From Comamonas sp. lk (GTDB lineage: Bacteria > Pseudomonadota > Gammaproteobacteria > Burkholderiales > Burkholderiaceae_C), in the NCBI GenBank assembly GCA_945898105.1, contig CAMDHL010000176.1:1-5013 (forward strand): 5,013 nt of DNA, given 5' to 3'. The position numbers and the translations under genes were made by a program. Positions 1-5,013 of this stretch are shown here, piece by piece. Each line of letters begins with the position of its first letter. Position 1 is the first letter of the stretch. The notes below the pieces were generated by a model. It saw nothing but the letters and a program-made list of their open reading frames with translations, did no database searches and was not told the DNA's origin.

Positions 1-320
1 ATTCGACGCAGTGTCAATGGCGGCAGCATAAGCGCCTTTTTGCTTTGCGCCAGTGAACTGAATGCCTTGGGGACAGCGTCCATTTCCATACCAGGTTTCA
101 GCGCGAAAGGCGCTTTCATGGTGGCATGCCATCCGTAGCGGGAGGCAGCGGCGGTAGATGCGCACAAGGTTTCAGGAGAAATAGTAGGGAAATCCGGTTG
201 GCACATGGCATGTCTGCGTTGAGCGCAACGCCCCAACCACTGCGCACCCAGTTGCGCCAAGGGCGAATGCTCAGCGGGCGCGAAGTAAGCGGCGTGGCGG
301 TGTATGACAGCTTCGAGCAT
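1..320 (-). CDS. DUF1045 / putative phosphonate metabolism protein (TIGR03223-like), N-terminal part, cut by window edge
   Basis: Translating the complement from an ATG at 320 gives 106 uninterrupted codons to the left edge. The N-terminus matches what I know of DUF1045 proteins: HAAYFAPAEHSPL at residues 9-21, WLGR at 28-31, a variable Pro/Asp-rich linker, then RYGWHATMKAPF at 61-72 and LPPL near 99. DUF1045 proteins are typically found beside C-P lyase genes and have no proven function. The family is thought to be related to 2H phosphoesterases, which use two H-x-T motifs. One (H65-A66-T67) is visible; the second would lie in the missing C-terminal half. The ATG at 320 has no Shine-Dalgarno. 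An in-frame GTG at 380 is preceded by GGTGA with a 7-base gap and would add 20 residues, but the family normally begins only a few residues before the (Y/H)AxYFAP motif, so I prefer 320. The gene is transcribed away from phnG. I infer an accessory role in phosphonate catabolism. Confidence 0.85.
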   Translation of the reverse strand, partial: MLEAVIHRHAAYFAPAEHSPLAQLGAQWLGRCAQRRHAMCQPDFPTISPETLCASTAAASRYGWHATMKAPFALKPGMEMDAVPKAFSSLAQSKKALMLPPLTLRR

Positions 321-437
321 GGTAGTTGAGCGAATGGCGCGCAGGGATAGCGAGGCGGGCTTGCGTGCTTGACCGAGCACTGGACCGTCACCCAAAAGAC
401 ATATTTTTCAATTAATCTCAGACTTTAGATAAAAAAA

Positions 438-454
438 ATTTCAGTTGCATGACT
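438..454 (-). promoter_or_regulatory. Possible degenerate Pho box (PhoB site)
   Basis: Read on the - strand the site is AGTCATGCAACTGAAAT. Compared with the E. coli Pho-box consensus TGTCATAAATCTGTCAT it matches at about 11 of 17 positions, with GTCAT and CTG half-site cores in the correct spacing. C-P lyase operons are usually under phosphate-starvation control by PhoB, so the location is sensible. The match is weak in the second half-site and could be chance. Confidence 0.2.
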
Positions 455-464
455 ATCAACGCAT

Positions 465-474
465 CGCTTAAGCG
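465..474. repeat. Perfect 10-bp palindrome upstream of phnG
   Basis: CGCTTAAGCG is a perfect inverted repeat ending 9 bases before the phnG ATG, in the place where its ribosome binding site would be. It could be a small operator half, or could simply be chance. It does not extend beyond 10 bases (T464 does not pair with G475) and is too short and gapless for a stable RNA hairpin. Confidence 0.3.
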
Positions 475-483
475 GGGCTACGG

Positions 484-987
484 ATGCTGACAGATACCGC
501 AATGTCTGGTCACGTGCCACGTCAGCGTTGGCTCAACATTCTGTCCCGTGCTCCGGCAGATTTCCTGGAGACGCATCTGAGCTTTTTAGCACAGGGTTCG
601 CACCAGTGGCTGCGTCCTGCGGAGACCGGCTTGGTTATGGTGCGTGCTAGGGCGGGTGGCACTGGGCAGCGCTTCAATTTTGGAGAGGCTACCGTCACCC
701 GCTGCGTGATAAGGCCCGACCTCGCCTTGACCGGTTCGCGACAAGTCGGCGTCGGCTATGTTTTGGGCTGTTCTCACCGGCAGGCCCTTTTGGTGGCCTT
801 GGCCGATGCGCTGTTGCAGGAAAGCGATCTGCACGCCCGCTGGTACGAATCGCTCATAGCGCCGCTTATTCAGATGCAAACGCAAGCCATAAGGCAGCAG
901 CAGGCGCAAACGCAATCAACACGGGTTGAGTTTTTTACGGTGGCACGCGAAGCTGGCAGCGACCGTGGTGAAGAGGATGCCCCATGA
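484..987 (+). CDS. phnG: C-P lyase subunit PhnG
   Basis: PhnG is a core subunit of the cytoplasmic C-P lyase complex (PhnG2H2I2J2). It is needed, with PhnH, PhnI and PhnL, to couple phosphonate to ATP-derived ribose triphosphate. The 167-residue product aligns along its length with E. coli PhnG (about 150 residues). The diagnostic block runs from R44-P-A-E-T-G through GLVMVRARAGGTGQRF (49-64) to GEATVTR (67-73). It also has the family's C-terminal STRVEFFTVAR stretch around residues 145-155. The protein is slightly longer than usual at both ends: about six N-terminal residues and an acidic tail (EEDA). The ATG at 484 has only a G-rich weak Shine-Dalgarno (GCGGGG, 472-477). An ATG at 502 (Met7) would give a length closer to E. 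coli and cannot be excluded. It is the first gene of the operon, and its TGA overlaps the phnH ATG by 4 bases (ATGA at 984-987). Confidence 0.96.
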   Translation: MLTDTAMSGHVPRQRWLNILSRAPADFLETHLSFLAQGSHQWLRPAETGLVMVRARAGGTGQRFNFGEATVTRCVIRPDLALTGSRQVGVGYVLGCSHRQALLVALADALLQESDLHARWYESLIAPLIQMQTQAIRQQQAQTQSTRVEFFTVAREAGSDRGEEDAP

Positions 988-1631
988 ACACGCTGTCACT
1001 CCAAGATATGGCACCCGGCTTTGCCGATCCCACGGCGCAGAGCCAGATCGTGTTTCGCAGTGCGCTGGATGCGATGGCGCGGCCGGGAACGCCTATTTAC
1101 CTAACTGCGGCGTCTTTGGTGTCGGCGCCAGCTCCACACAGTGCTGCCGCAGCGAGCTTGTTGCTGGCCTTGCTGGACCAAGATTGCACACTGTGGCTTT
1201 CTCCTACTTTGGCGGCGGGGCCTGCGGCGGCCTGGTTGCGTTTTCACACCGGTTGCCAGCTCGAGGAGGATTGTTCCAAGGCCGACTTTGTCTGGGCCGC
1301 CTCCATTGCCGAATTACCGCCGCTTAAGCGTTTGAAGCAGGGAAGCGCCGAATACCCCGATCAATCGACAAGCTGCGTGATCGATGTGAACGGTTGGCGC
1401 GCTGCTGGGGTCTCAGATGCCGAAGCAGTCTCACTGCGTGGGCCGGGCGTGCGCGATGTCCTCACCCTGTCCGTGGACGGTATGGACGCTAGCTTTGTGC
1501 AGCAGCACCGCGCCATGCAGGAGCACGCCCCTTGTGGTATCGATATTTTTTTCTGTGCAGGGGATGCGCTGATGGGCTTTCCGCGCAGTGTGCGCCTGGG
1601 TAGCGGTACCGAGAGTCCAGCATGTACGTAG
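984..1631 (+). CDS. phnH: C-P lyase subunit PhnH
   Basis: PhnH is a core subunit of the C-P lyase complex. It has a fold related to PLP-dependent transferases but no PLP site, and is required for the nucleosidase/transferase step. The 215-residue product (E. coli about 194) shows the family landmarks: FRSALDAMARPGTP (24-37), an Ala/Leu-rich helix with LALLDQDCTLWL (about 60-71), WLRFHTG (84-90), LRGPGV (151-156) and C184-G-I-D-IFF followed by FPRSVR near the C-terminus. The C-terminal residues after that (LGSGTESPACT) look like a short unstructured tail. The ATG at 984 is preceded by AAGAGGA (971-977), a good ribosome binding site with a 6-base gap, and overlaps the phnG stop by 4 bases. The 3' end overlaps phnI by 10 bases. 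A substrate-binding role for PhnH is not settled even in E. coli. Confidence 0.96.
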   Translation: MNTLSLQDMAPGFADPTAQSQIVFRSALDAMARPGTPIYLTAASLVSAPAPHSAAAASLLLALLDQDCTLWLSPTLAAGPAAAWLRFHTGCQLEEDCSKADFVWAASIAELPPLKRLKQGSAEYPDQSTSCVIDVNGWRAAGVSDAEAVSLRGPGVRDVLTLSVDGMDASFVQQHRAMQEHAPCGIDIFFCAGDALMGFPRSVRLGSGTESPACT

Positions 1632-2749
1632 CGGTCAAAGGCGGTGAGGCCGCCATCCTCAACAGCTACCGCCTGCTCGCCGAACAGCGCCGGGGTGACG
1701 TGGCGATCGCCGAACTCAGCGTAGAGCAAATCAGCCAGCAATTGCGCCTGGCCGTGGACCGTGTCATGACCGAGGGATCGGTTTATGACCCCAAACTCGC
1801 CGCATTGGCGATCAAGCAAAGTGCGGGCGATCTGGTGGAGGCGATTTTTCTGTTGCGCGCCTACCGTGCAACCCTGCCCAGGCTGGCTTACACCGAGGCG
1901 ATCGATACCGGCCGCATGGTGCTCTCACGGAGGGTGTCGGCCACCTTCAAAGACCTGCCGGGCGGCCAATTGCTAGGGCCCACTTACGACTATACCCAAC
2001 GCCTGTTGGATTTCAGCCTTTTGGCTACGGGCGTACATCCTGAGCCGGACACGCTCTGCGCTGCGCTCGCACCCGCGCCGATTGAGGCCGCCCCGCGCGT
2101 GGTTGACCTGCTTAACCACGAAGGTTTGGTGGAAGAGCAAGCCGTTCCTGAGGGCGACCCCGAGCCCTTTGACCTAACCCGCCAGCCGCTGCGTTTCCCC
2201 GCTGACCGCAGCGCGCGCTTGCAGAATCTGGCCCGCGCCGACGAAGGCTTTTTGCTCGCCATGGCCTATTCCACCCAACGCGGTTATGCCGAGAGCCACC
2301 CCTTCGTGGGCGAAATCCGCTTTGGCACGGTCGAGCTCTGCCTGGTGCCTGAAGAACTGGGCTTTGAAATTTCTTTGGGCGACATAGCCGTGACCGAATG
2401 CCAGATGGTGAACCAGTTCAAAGGCAGCCACACCGAGCCGCCACAGTTCACCCGAGGGTACGGTCTGGCCTTCGGTCATAGCGAGCGCAAGGCTATGGCT
2501 ATGAGCTTGGTGGACCGTGCGCTTCGTGCACAGGAGCTGGGCGAGGAGGTCACAGCCCCAGCGCAAATGCCTGAGTTTGTGATGTCGCACAGCGACAGCC
2601 TGGAGTCCTCCGGTTTTGTGCAGCATCTGAAATTACCCCACTATGTGGACTTTCAGTCCGAGCTGGAACTGGTACGCAAGATGCGCAAGGCTATGACGCA
2701 GCAAGACAAGGACGCACAACCCAAGTCGGAGGAAGGTCCCCATGCGTGA
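1622..2749 (+). CDS. phnI: C-P lyase subunit PhnI (ribose-triphosphate transferase / nucleosidase subunit)
   Basis: PhnI carries the nucleosidase activity: with PhnG, PhnH and PhnL it replaces adenine of ATP by the phosphonate, giving alpha-D-ribose 1-phosphonate 5-triphosphate. The 375-residue product is close to E. coli PhnI (about 354) throughout. Shared blocks include MYVAVKGGE (1-9), LAVDRVMTEG (43-52), KQSAGDLVEAIFLLRAYR, GGQLLGPTYDYT (114-125), AYSTQRGY (215-222) with HPFVGEIR, FTRGYGLAFGHSERKAMAM (276-294) and KLPHYVDFQSELEL (337-350). It differs in its C-terminus: after the conserved block comes a charged tail of about 25 residues rich in K, Q, D and E. The end of that tail also encodes the phnJ ribosome binding site. 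The ATG at 1622 has a modest GAGAG site 6 bases upstream and lies inside the end of phnH (10-base overlap). The start is supported by the universal MYVAVKGGE beginning. Confidence 0.98.
   Translation: MYVAVKGGEAAILNSYRLLAEQRRGDVAIAELSVEQISQQLRLAVDRVMTEGSVYDPKLAALAIKQSAGDLVEAIFLLRAYRATLPRLAYTEAIDTGRMVLSRRVSATFKDLPGGQLLGPTYDYTQRLLDFSLLATGVHPEPDTLCAALAPAPIEAAPRVVDLLNHEGLVEEQAVPEGDPEPFDLTRQPLRFPADRSARLQNLARADEGFLLAMAYSTQRGYAESHPFVGEIRFGTVELCLVPEELGFEISLGDIAVTECQMVNQFKGSHTEPPQFTRGYGLAFGHSERKAMAMSLVDRALRAQELGEEVTAPAQMPEFVMSHSDSLESSGFVQHLKLPHYVDFQSELELVRKMRKAMTQQDKDAQPKSEEGPHA
2728..2736 (+). promoter_or_regulatory. Strong Shine-Dalgarno of phnJ inside phnI
   Basis: GGAGGAAGG, 9 bases (counted from the end of GGAGG) before the phnJ ATG at 2742, is by far the best ribosome binding site in the operon. 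It is read in the phnI frame as part of Ser-Glu-Glu-Gly. It suggests phnJ is translated partly independently of coupling to phnI. Confidence 0.8.
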
Positions 2750-3599
2750 TCCCCACATCCATTTTGCGTATTTGGACGAGCGCACCAAGCGAATGATCCG
2801 CCGCGCCATTTTGAAGGCCGTGGCGATTCCCGGTTACCAAGTGCCATTTGGCTCGCGCGAAATGCCACTGCCCTACGGTTGGGGCACCGGCGGTATTCAG
2901 GTCACCGCGTCCATCATTGGCACCGACGACGTGCTCAAAGTCATTGACCAGGGTTCGGACGATACGGTTAACGCGGTCAACATCCGGCGCTTTTTTCAAC
3001 GGACCACTGGCGTGGAGGTGACCACTGACACCACGGCGGCCAGCATCATCCAGACCCGCCACCGCATCCCCGAGACGCCGCTGCGCGAGGGGCAAATCCT
3101 GGTCTACCAGGTGCCCGTCCCCGAGCCCATGCAGCACCTTGAGCCGCTGGAAGTCGAGACCCGCAAGCTGCACGCCTTGCAGGAATACGGCCTGATGCAC
3201 GTCAACCTCTACGAAGACCTGGCGCACTTCGGGCAGATTGCAACCACTTATGACTACCCCGTTTTGGTCAATGGCCGCTACATCATGGCGCCGTCGCCCA
3301 TCCCTAAATTCGACAACCCCAAGATGCACATGAACCCAGCCCTGCAGCTCTTTGGCGCGGGCCGCGAGAAACGCATTTACGCAGTACCGCCTTACACCAG
3401 CGTGGAAAGTCTGGGGTTTGAAGACCATCCGTTTTCGATACAACGCTGGGAGCAGCCCTGCGGCATCTGCGGCGCGCGCGACAGCTTTCTGGACGAGGTC
3501 ATCACCGACGACCAGGGCGGCCGCCTTTTTGTTTGCTCCGACTCCGATTACTGCGCCAAAACCCAGGCGGCTGCCGCGCAGCCCACTACCGCACTATGA
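2742..3599 (+). CDS. phnJ: C-P lyase catalytic subunit PhnJ (alpha-D-ribose 1-methylphosphonate 5-phosphate C-P lyase, radical SAM)
   Basis: PhnJ is the radical-SAM enzyme that breaks the C-P bond of ribose 1-phosphonate 5-phosphate, releasing the hydrocarbon and 5-phosphoribosyl 1,2-cyclic phosphate. The 285-residue product is nearly collinear with E. coli PhnJ (281). The unusual C-terminal cluster motif Cys-X2-Cys-X21-Cys-X5-Cys is complete: C240, C243 and C265 (ligands of the 4Fe-4S cluster in E. coli numbering +1) and C271, equivalent to the Cys272 thiyl-radical residue. Gly31, in AIPGYQVPFG, matches the E. coli Gly32 glycyl-radical position. Other hallmarks are FAYLDE (8-13), PYGWGTGGIQ (44-53), VLKVIDQG, QTRHRIPETPL, PIPKFDNPKM and ALQLFGAGREKRIYAVPP. 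The enzyme is therefore expected to be active. The ATG at 2742 follows a strong GGAGGAAGG and lies 8 bases inside phnI. The stop overlaps phnK by 4 bases (3596-3599). It has a short Ala-rich C-terminal tail. Confidence 0.99.
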   Translation: MRDPHIHFAYLDERTKRMIRRAILKAVAIPGYQVPFGSREMPLPYGWGTGGIQVTASIIGTDDVLKVIDQGSDDTVNAVNIRRFFQRTTGVEVTTDTTAASIIQTRHRIPETPLREGQILVYQVPVPEPMQHLEPLEVETRKLHALQEYGLMHVNLYEDLAHFGQIATTYDYPVLVNGRYIMAPSPIPKFDNPKMHMNPALQLFGAGREKRIYAVPPYTSVESLGFEDHPFSIQRWEQPCGICGARDSFLDEVITDDQGGRLFVCSDSDYCAKTQAAAAQPTTAL

Positions 3600-4387
3600 C
3601 CCACGCTCCTTTGCTGCGCGTACGGGATCTGCGCTGCGCCTACGGCGCGCGAGAAGTGGTGCGTGGCATTTCTTTTGACTTGTGGCCTGGCGAGGTGCTG
3701 GCCGTGGTGGGTGAGTCCGGCTCGGGTAAATCGACCTTGCTCAATGCGGTCGCGGCGCGCCATGCGCCGGTCGGCGGAACCGTGGAATTCGCGGTGCGGC
3801 AGGAGTCGGATGGTGTGGGTGAGCTGGCCGATATTTACGCTATGACTGAAGCCCAGCGCCGATTATTGGCGCGCACCGACTGGGGCTTTGTGCACCAAAA
3901 CGCCGCCGACGGTTTGCGCATGAATGTGTCTGCGGGTGCCAATGTCAGCGAGCGATTGATGGCCTTGGGCCAGCGCCACTACGGGCGACTGCGGGCGCAG
4001 GCGGCGGACTGGTTGCAGCGGGTCGAGATCGATCCGACCCGCATCGATGACCGCCCCGATACCTTTTCCGGCGGTATGCGCCAGCGCTTGCAGATAGCGC
4101 GCAACCTGATTACCGCGCCCCGATTAGTGTTCATGGACGAGCCGACCTCCAGCCTCGACGTTTCGGTGCAGGCCCGCTTGCTGGACATGCTGCGCATGCT
4201 GACCCGCCAGATGGAGCTCGCCGCCATCATCGTCACCCACGATCTGGCGGTGGCGCGCTTGCTCGCGCAGCGCATGGTGGTCATGCAGGGCGGCTATGCG
4301 GTGGAGTCGGGCCTGACCGACCAGGTGCTGGACGATCCACAGCACCCCTACACCCAATTGCTGGTGTCCTCGGTGTTGCCACCATGA
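3596..4387 (+). CDS. phnK: C-P lyase ABC-type ATPase PhnK
   Basis: PhnK is a soluble ABC ATPase related to oligopeptide-transporter ATPases. In E. coli it binds the PhnJ face of the core complex as a dimer and is needed in vivo for phosphonate use. The 263-residue product (E. coli about 252) has Walker A GESGSGKST (39-47), Q-loop Gln101 in WGFVHQN, signature FSGGM (157-161) within TFSGGMRQRLQIARNL, Walker B LVFMDEP with D181 and E182, SSLDVS D-loop and switch His215 in VTHDLAVARLL. The C-terminal HPYTQLLVSSVL is typical of the Opp/PhnK group. A segment around residues 65-75 (QESDGVGELADI) is about eight residues longer than in E. coli. The open frame continues upstream to 3533, but the start at 3596 is chosen because it gives the ATGA overlap with phnJ and begins just before the conserved LLRVRDL. 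No good Shine-Dalgarno is seen, so coupling to phnJ is likely. Confidence 0.97.
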   Translation: MTHAPLLRVRDLRCAYGAREVVRGISFDLWPGEVLAVVGESGSGKSTLLNAVAARHAPVGGTVEFAVRQESDGVGELADIYAMTEAQRRLLARTDWGFVHQNAADGLRMNVSAGANVSERLMALGQRHYGRLRAQAADWLQRVEIDPTRIDDRPDTFSGGMRQRLQIARNLITAPRLVFMDEPTSSLDVSVQARLLDMLRMLTRQMELAAIIVTHDLAVARLLAQRMVVMQGGYAVESGLTDQVLDDPQHPYTQLLVSSVLPP

Positions 4388-5013
4388 GCATGACGACGCC
4401 CTTGCTCGACATGGAAGGCGTGCACAAGCGCTTTGTGCTGCACCTGCAAAACCAAACGGTACTGGATGTGCTGCGCGACTTCAGCCTGCGCGTGTTGCCG
4501 GGTGAATGCGTTCGTTTGCGCGGTCCGTCAGGCATGGGAAAAAGCACGGTGCTCAAACTAGCGTTTGGCAATTACCAGGCGAGTGCGGGACGGATAGCGC
4601 TGCGCGCAGCAGACGGCACGTTGGTGGACATCACCCAGGCCAGCCCGCGCCAGATCGTGCAACTGCGCGCCAGCGCGGTGGGTTATGTCAGCCAGTTCTT
4701 GCGGGTCATCCCCCGCGTTTCGGCCCTTGATGTGGTGGCAGAGCCCCTGTTGGAGCGTGGGCCAGACGGACACCCGCTAATGGAGCCGGATGCCGCCCGC
4801 GCCGAGGCGGCGCGTTGGTTGGAGCGCCTGCGGATCCCGTCTTCTTTGTGGCAGCTGCCACCGGCCACTTTTTCGGGTGGCGAGCAGCAGCGCATCAATA
4901 TTGCCCGCAGCTTCATCCGTACTCGCCCCCTGTTGTTGCTCGATGAGCCGACAGCCTCCCTGGACCCGCTGAACAGCGCCACGGTGATTGAACTCATCCG
5001 CGAGGCTCGCGTC
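4384..5013 (+). CDS. phnL: C-P lyase ABC-type ATPase PhnL, cut by window edge
   Basis: PhnL is the second ABC ATPase of the system. In E. coli it is required with PhnG, H and I for the ATP-phosphonate transfer and associates with PhnK on the core complex. The frame gives 210 codons to the right edge; E. coli PhnL is about 226, so only a short C-terminus, including the switch-His region, is missing. Visible motifs are Walker A GPSGMGKST (47-55), Q-loop Q104 within GYVSQFLRVIPR, a signature FSGGE (163-167) in TFSGGEQQRINIAR, and Walker B LLLLDEP (D187, E188) followed by TASLD. SQFLRVIPR and the TFSGGEQQR stretch are characteristic of PhnL rather than LolD-type exporters. The ATG at 4384 overlaps the phnK stop by 4 bases; an ATG two codons later (4390) is an alternative. 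No clear Shine-Dalgarno, so translational coupling is likely. phnM would be expected next, outside the window. Confidence 0.96.
   Translation, partial: MSMTTPLLDMEGVHKRFVLHLQNQTVLDVLRDFSLRVLPGECVRLRGPSGMGKSTVLKLAFGNYQASAGRIALRAADGTLVDITQASPRQIVQLRASAVGYVSQFLRVIPRVSALDVVAEPLLERGPDGHPLMEPDAARAEAARWLERLRIPSSLWQLPPATFSGGEQQRINIARSFIRTRPLLLLDEPTASLDPLNSATVIELIREARV

Larger units (their letters stand above)
321..483. promoter_or_regulatory. Divergent intergenic region, probable promoters for phnG operon and DUF1045 gene
   Basis: This 163-base stretch separates the two divergent genes. Its centre, about 400-441, is clearly AT-rich against the GC-rich surroundings and includes an A8 run at 431-438, as expected for a bidirectional promoter zone. 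I found no convincing sigma-70 pair. Weak + strand options are TTTTCA at 405-410 with TTAGAT at 425-430 (14-base gap, too short), and TTGCAT at 445-450 with TTAAGC at 468-473 (17-base gap, poor -10). No terminator-like hairpin followed by a T run is seen. That both operons start here is inferred from gene orientation and base composition. Confidence 0.6.

Noticed and set aside
126..329. Short + strand and alternative - strand (116-391) open frames in the left region
   Set aside because: Both overlap the DUF1045 reading frame in other frames. Only the frame starting at 320 gives recognisable family motifs.
926..1327. 133-codon + strand open frame across the phnG/phnH junction
   Set aside because: It is out of frame with two well-supported genes and has no homology I recognise.
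2174..2626. 150-codon open frame on the - strand
   Set aside because: It is antisense to conserved phnI sequence, has no recognisable domain and no ribosome site of note.
2691..3443. Long 250-codon open frame on the - strand
   Set aside because: It lies entirely antisense to the end of phnI and to phnJ, whose protein is conserved across its full length. The translation resembles no known family and arises from GC-rich codon bias.
3533..3595. Upstream extension of PhnK by 21 residues
   Set aside because: It would overlap the essential cysteine-coding end of phnJ. The added residues look like out-of-frame phnJ, and the ATGA start at 3596 matches the family N-terminus.
4281..4997. Several - strand open frames opposite phnL, which itself is open at the right edge
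   Set aside because: The + strand frame from 4384 has all ABC ATPase motifs of PhnL; the antisense frames (4281-4571, 4558-4773, 4683-4997) are shadows.
1..5013. Mobile elements, tRNAs, CRISPR arrays or long repeats
   Set aside because: I read through the window and found no repeat arrays, terminal inverted repeats, transposase motifs or tRNA-like cloverleaf sequence. The region is continuous operon.

Overview
The window holds the core of a carbon-phosphorus (C-P) lyase operon, phnG-phnH-phnI-phnJ-phnK-phnL, on the + strand from position 484 to the right edge. A divergent gene on the - strand runs off the left edge. Gene order, protein content and high GC with a betaproteobacterial flavour suggest a Burkholderiales organism, perhaps near Comamonadaceae. 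That placement is inference from overall impression, not from a marker gene.

Layout. Positions 1-320 (- strand) carry the N-terminal 106 residues of a DUF1045 / 'putative phosphonate metabolism protein' gene. It is open at the window edge and was recovered by translating the complement by eye. Positions 321-483 are a short divergent intergenic region with an AT-rich core (about 400-441), a weak Pho-box-like site and a perfect 10-bp palindrome. From 484 onward six genes follow with no gaps. All five junctions overlap by 4 to 10 bases (4, 10, 8, 4 and 4), so the genes almost certainly form one transcript with coupled translation. phnL is cut by the right edge after 210 codons.

How the genes work together. 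In the E. coli paradigm, PhnI with PhnG, PhnH and PhnL displaces adenine from ATP and attaches the phosphonate to ribose-5-triphosphate. PhnM then removes pyrophosphate, and the radical-SAM enzyme PhnJ cleaves the C-P bond, releasing the hydrocarbon (methane from methylphosphonate) and leaving a ribose 1,2-cyclic phosphate. PhnG, H, I and J form the core complex, and PhnK and PhnL are ABC-type ATPases that bind it. All catalytic motifs visible here are intact, including the PhnJ Cys-X2-Cys-X21-Cys-X5-Cys set and the Walker A, signature and Walker B motifs of PhnK and PhnL. phnM, phnN, phnP, the transporter phnCDE and the regulator phnF are not in the window.

The system is well known and I see no undescribed multi-gene system. 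The point most worth following is the uncharacterised divergent gene. It carries an H-x-T motif of the 2H-phosphoesterase type, which would suit a cyclic-phosphate step in this pathway.
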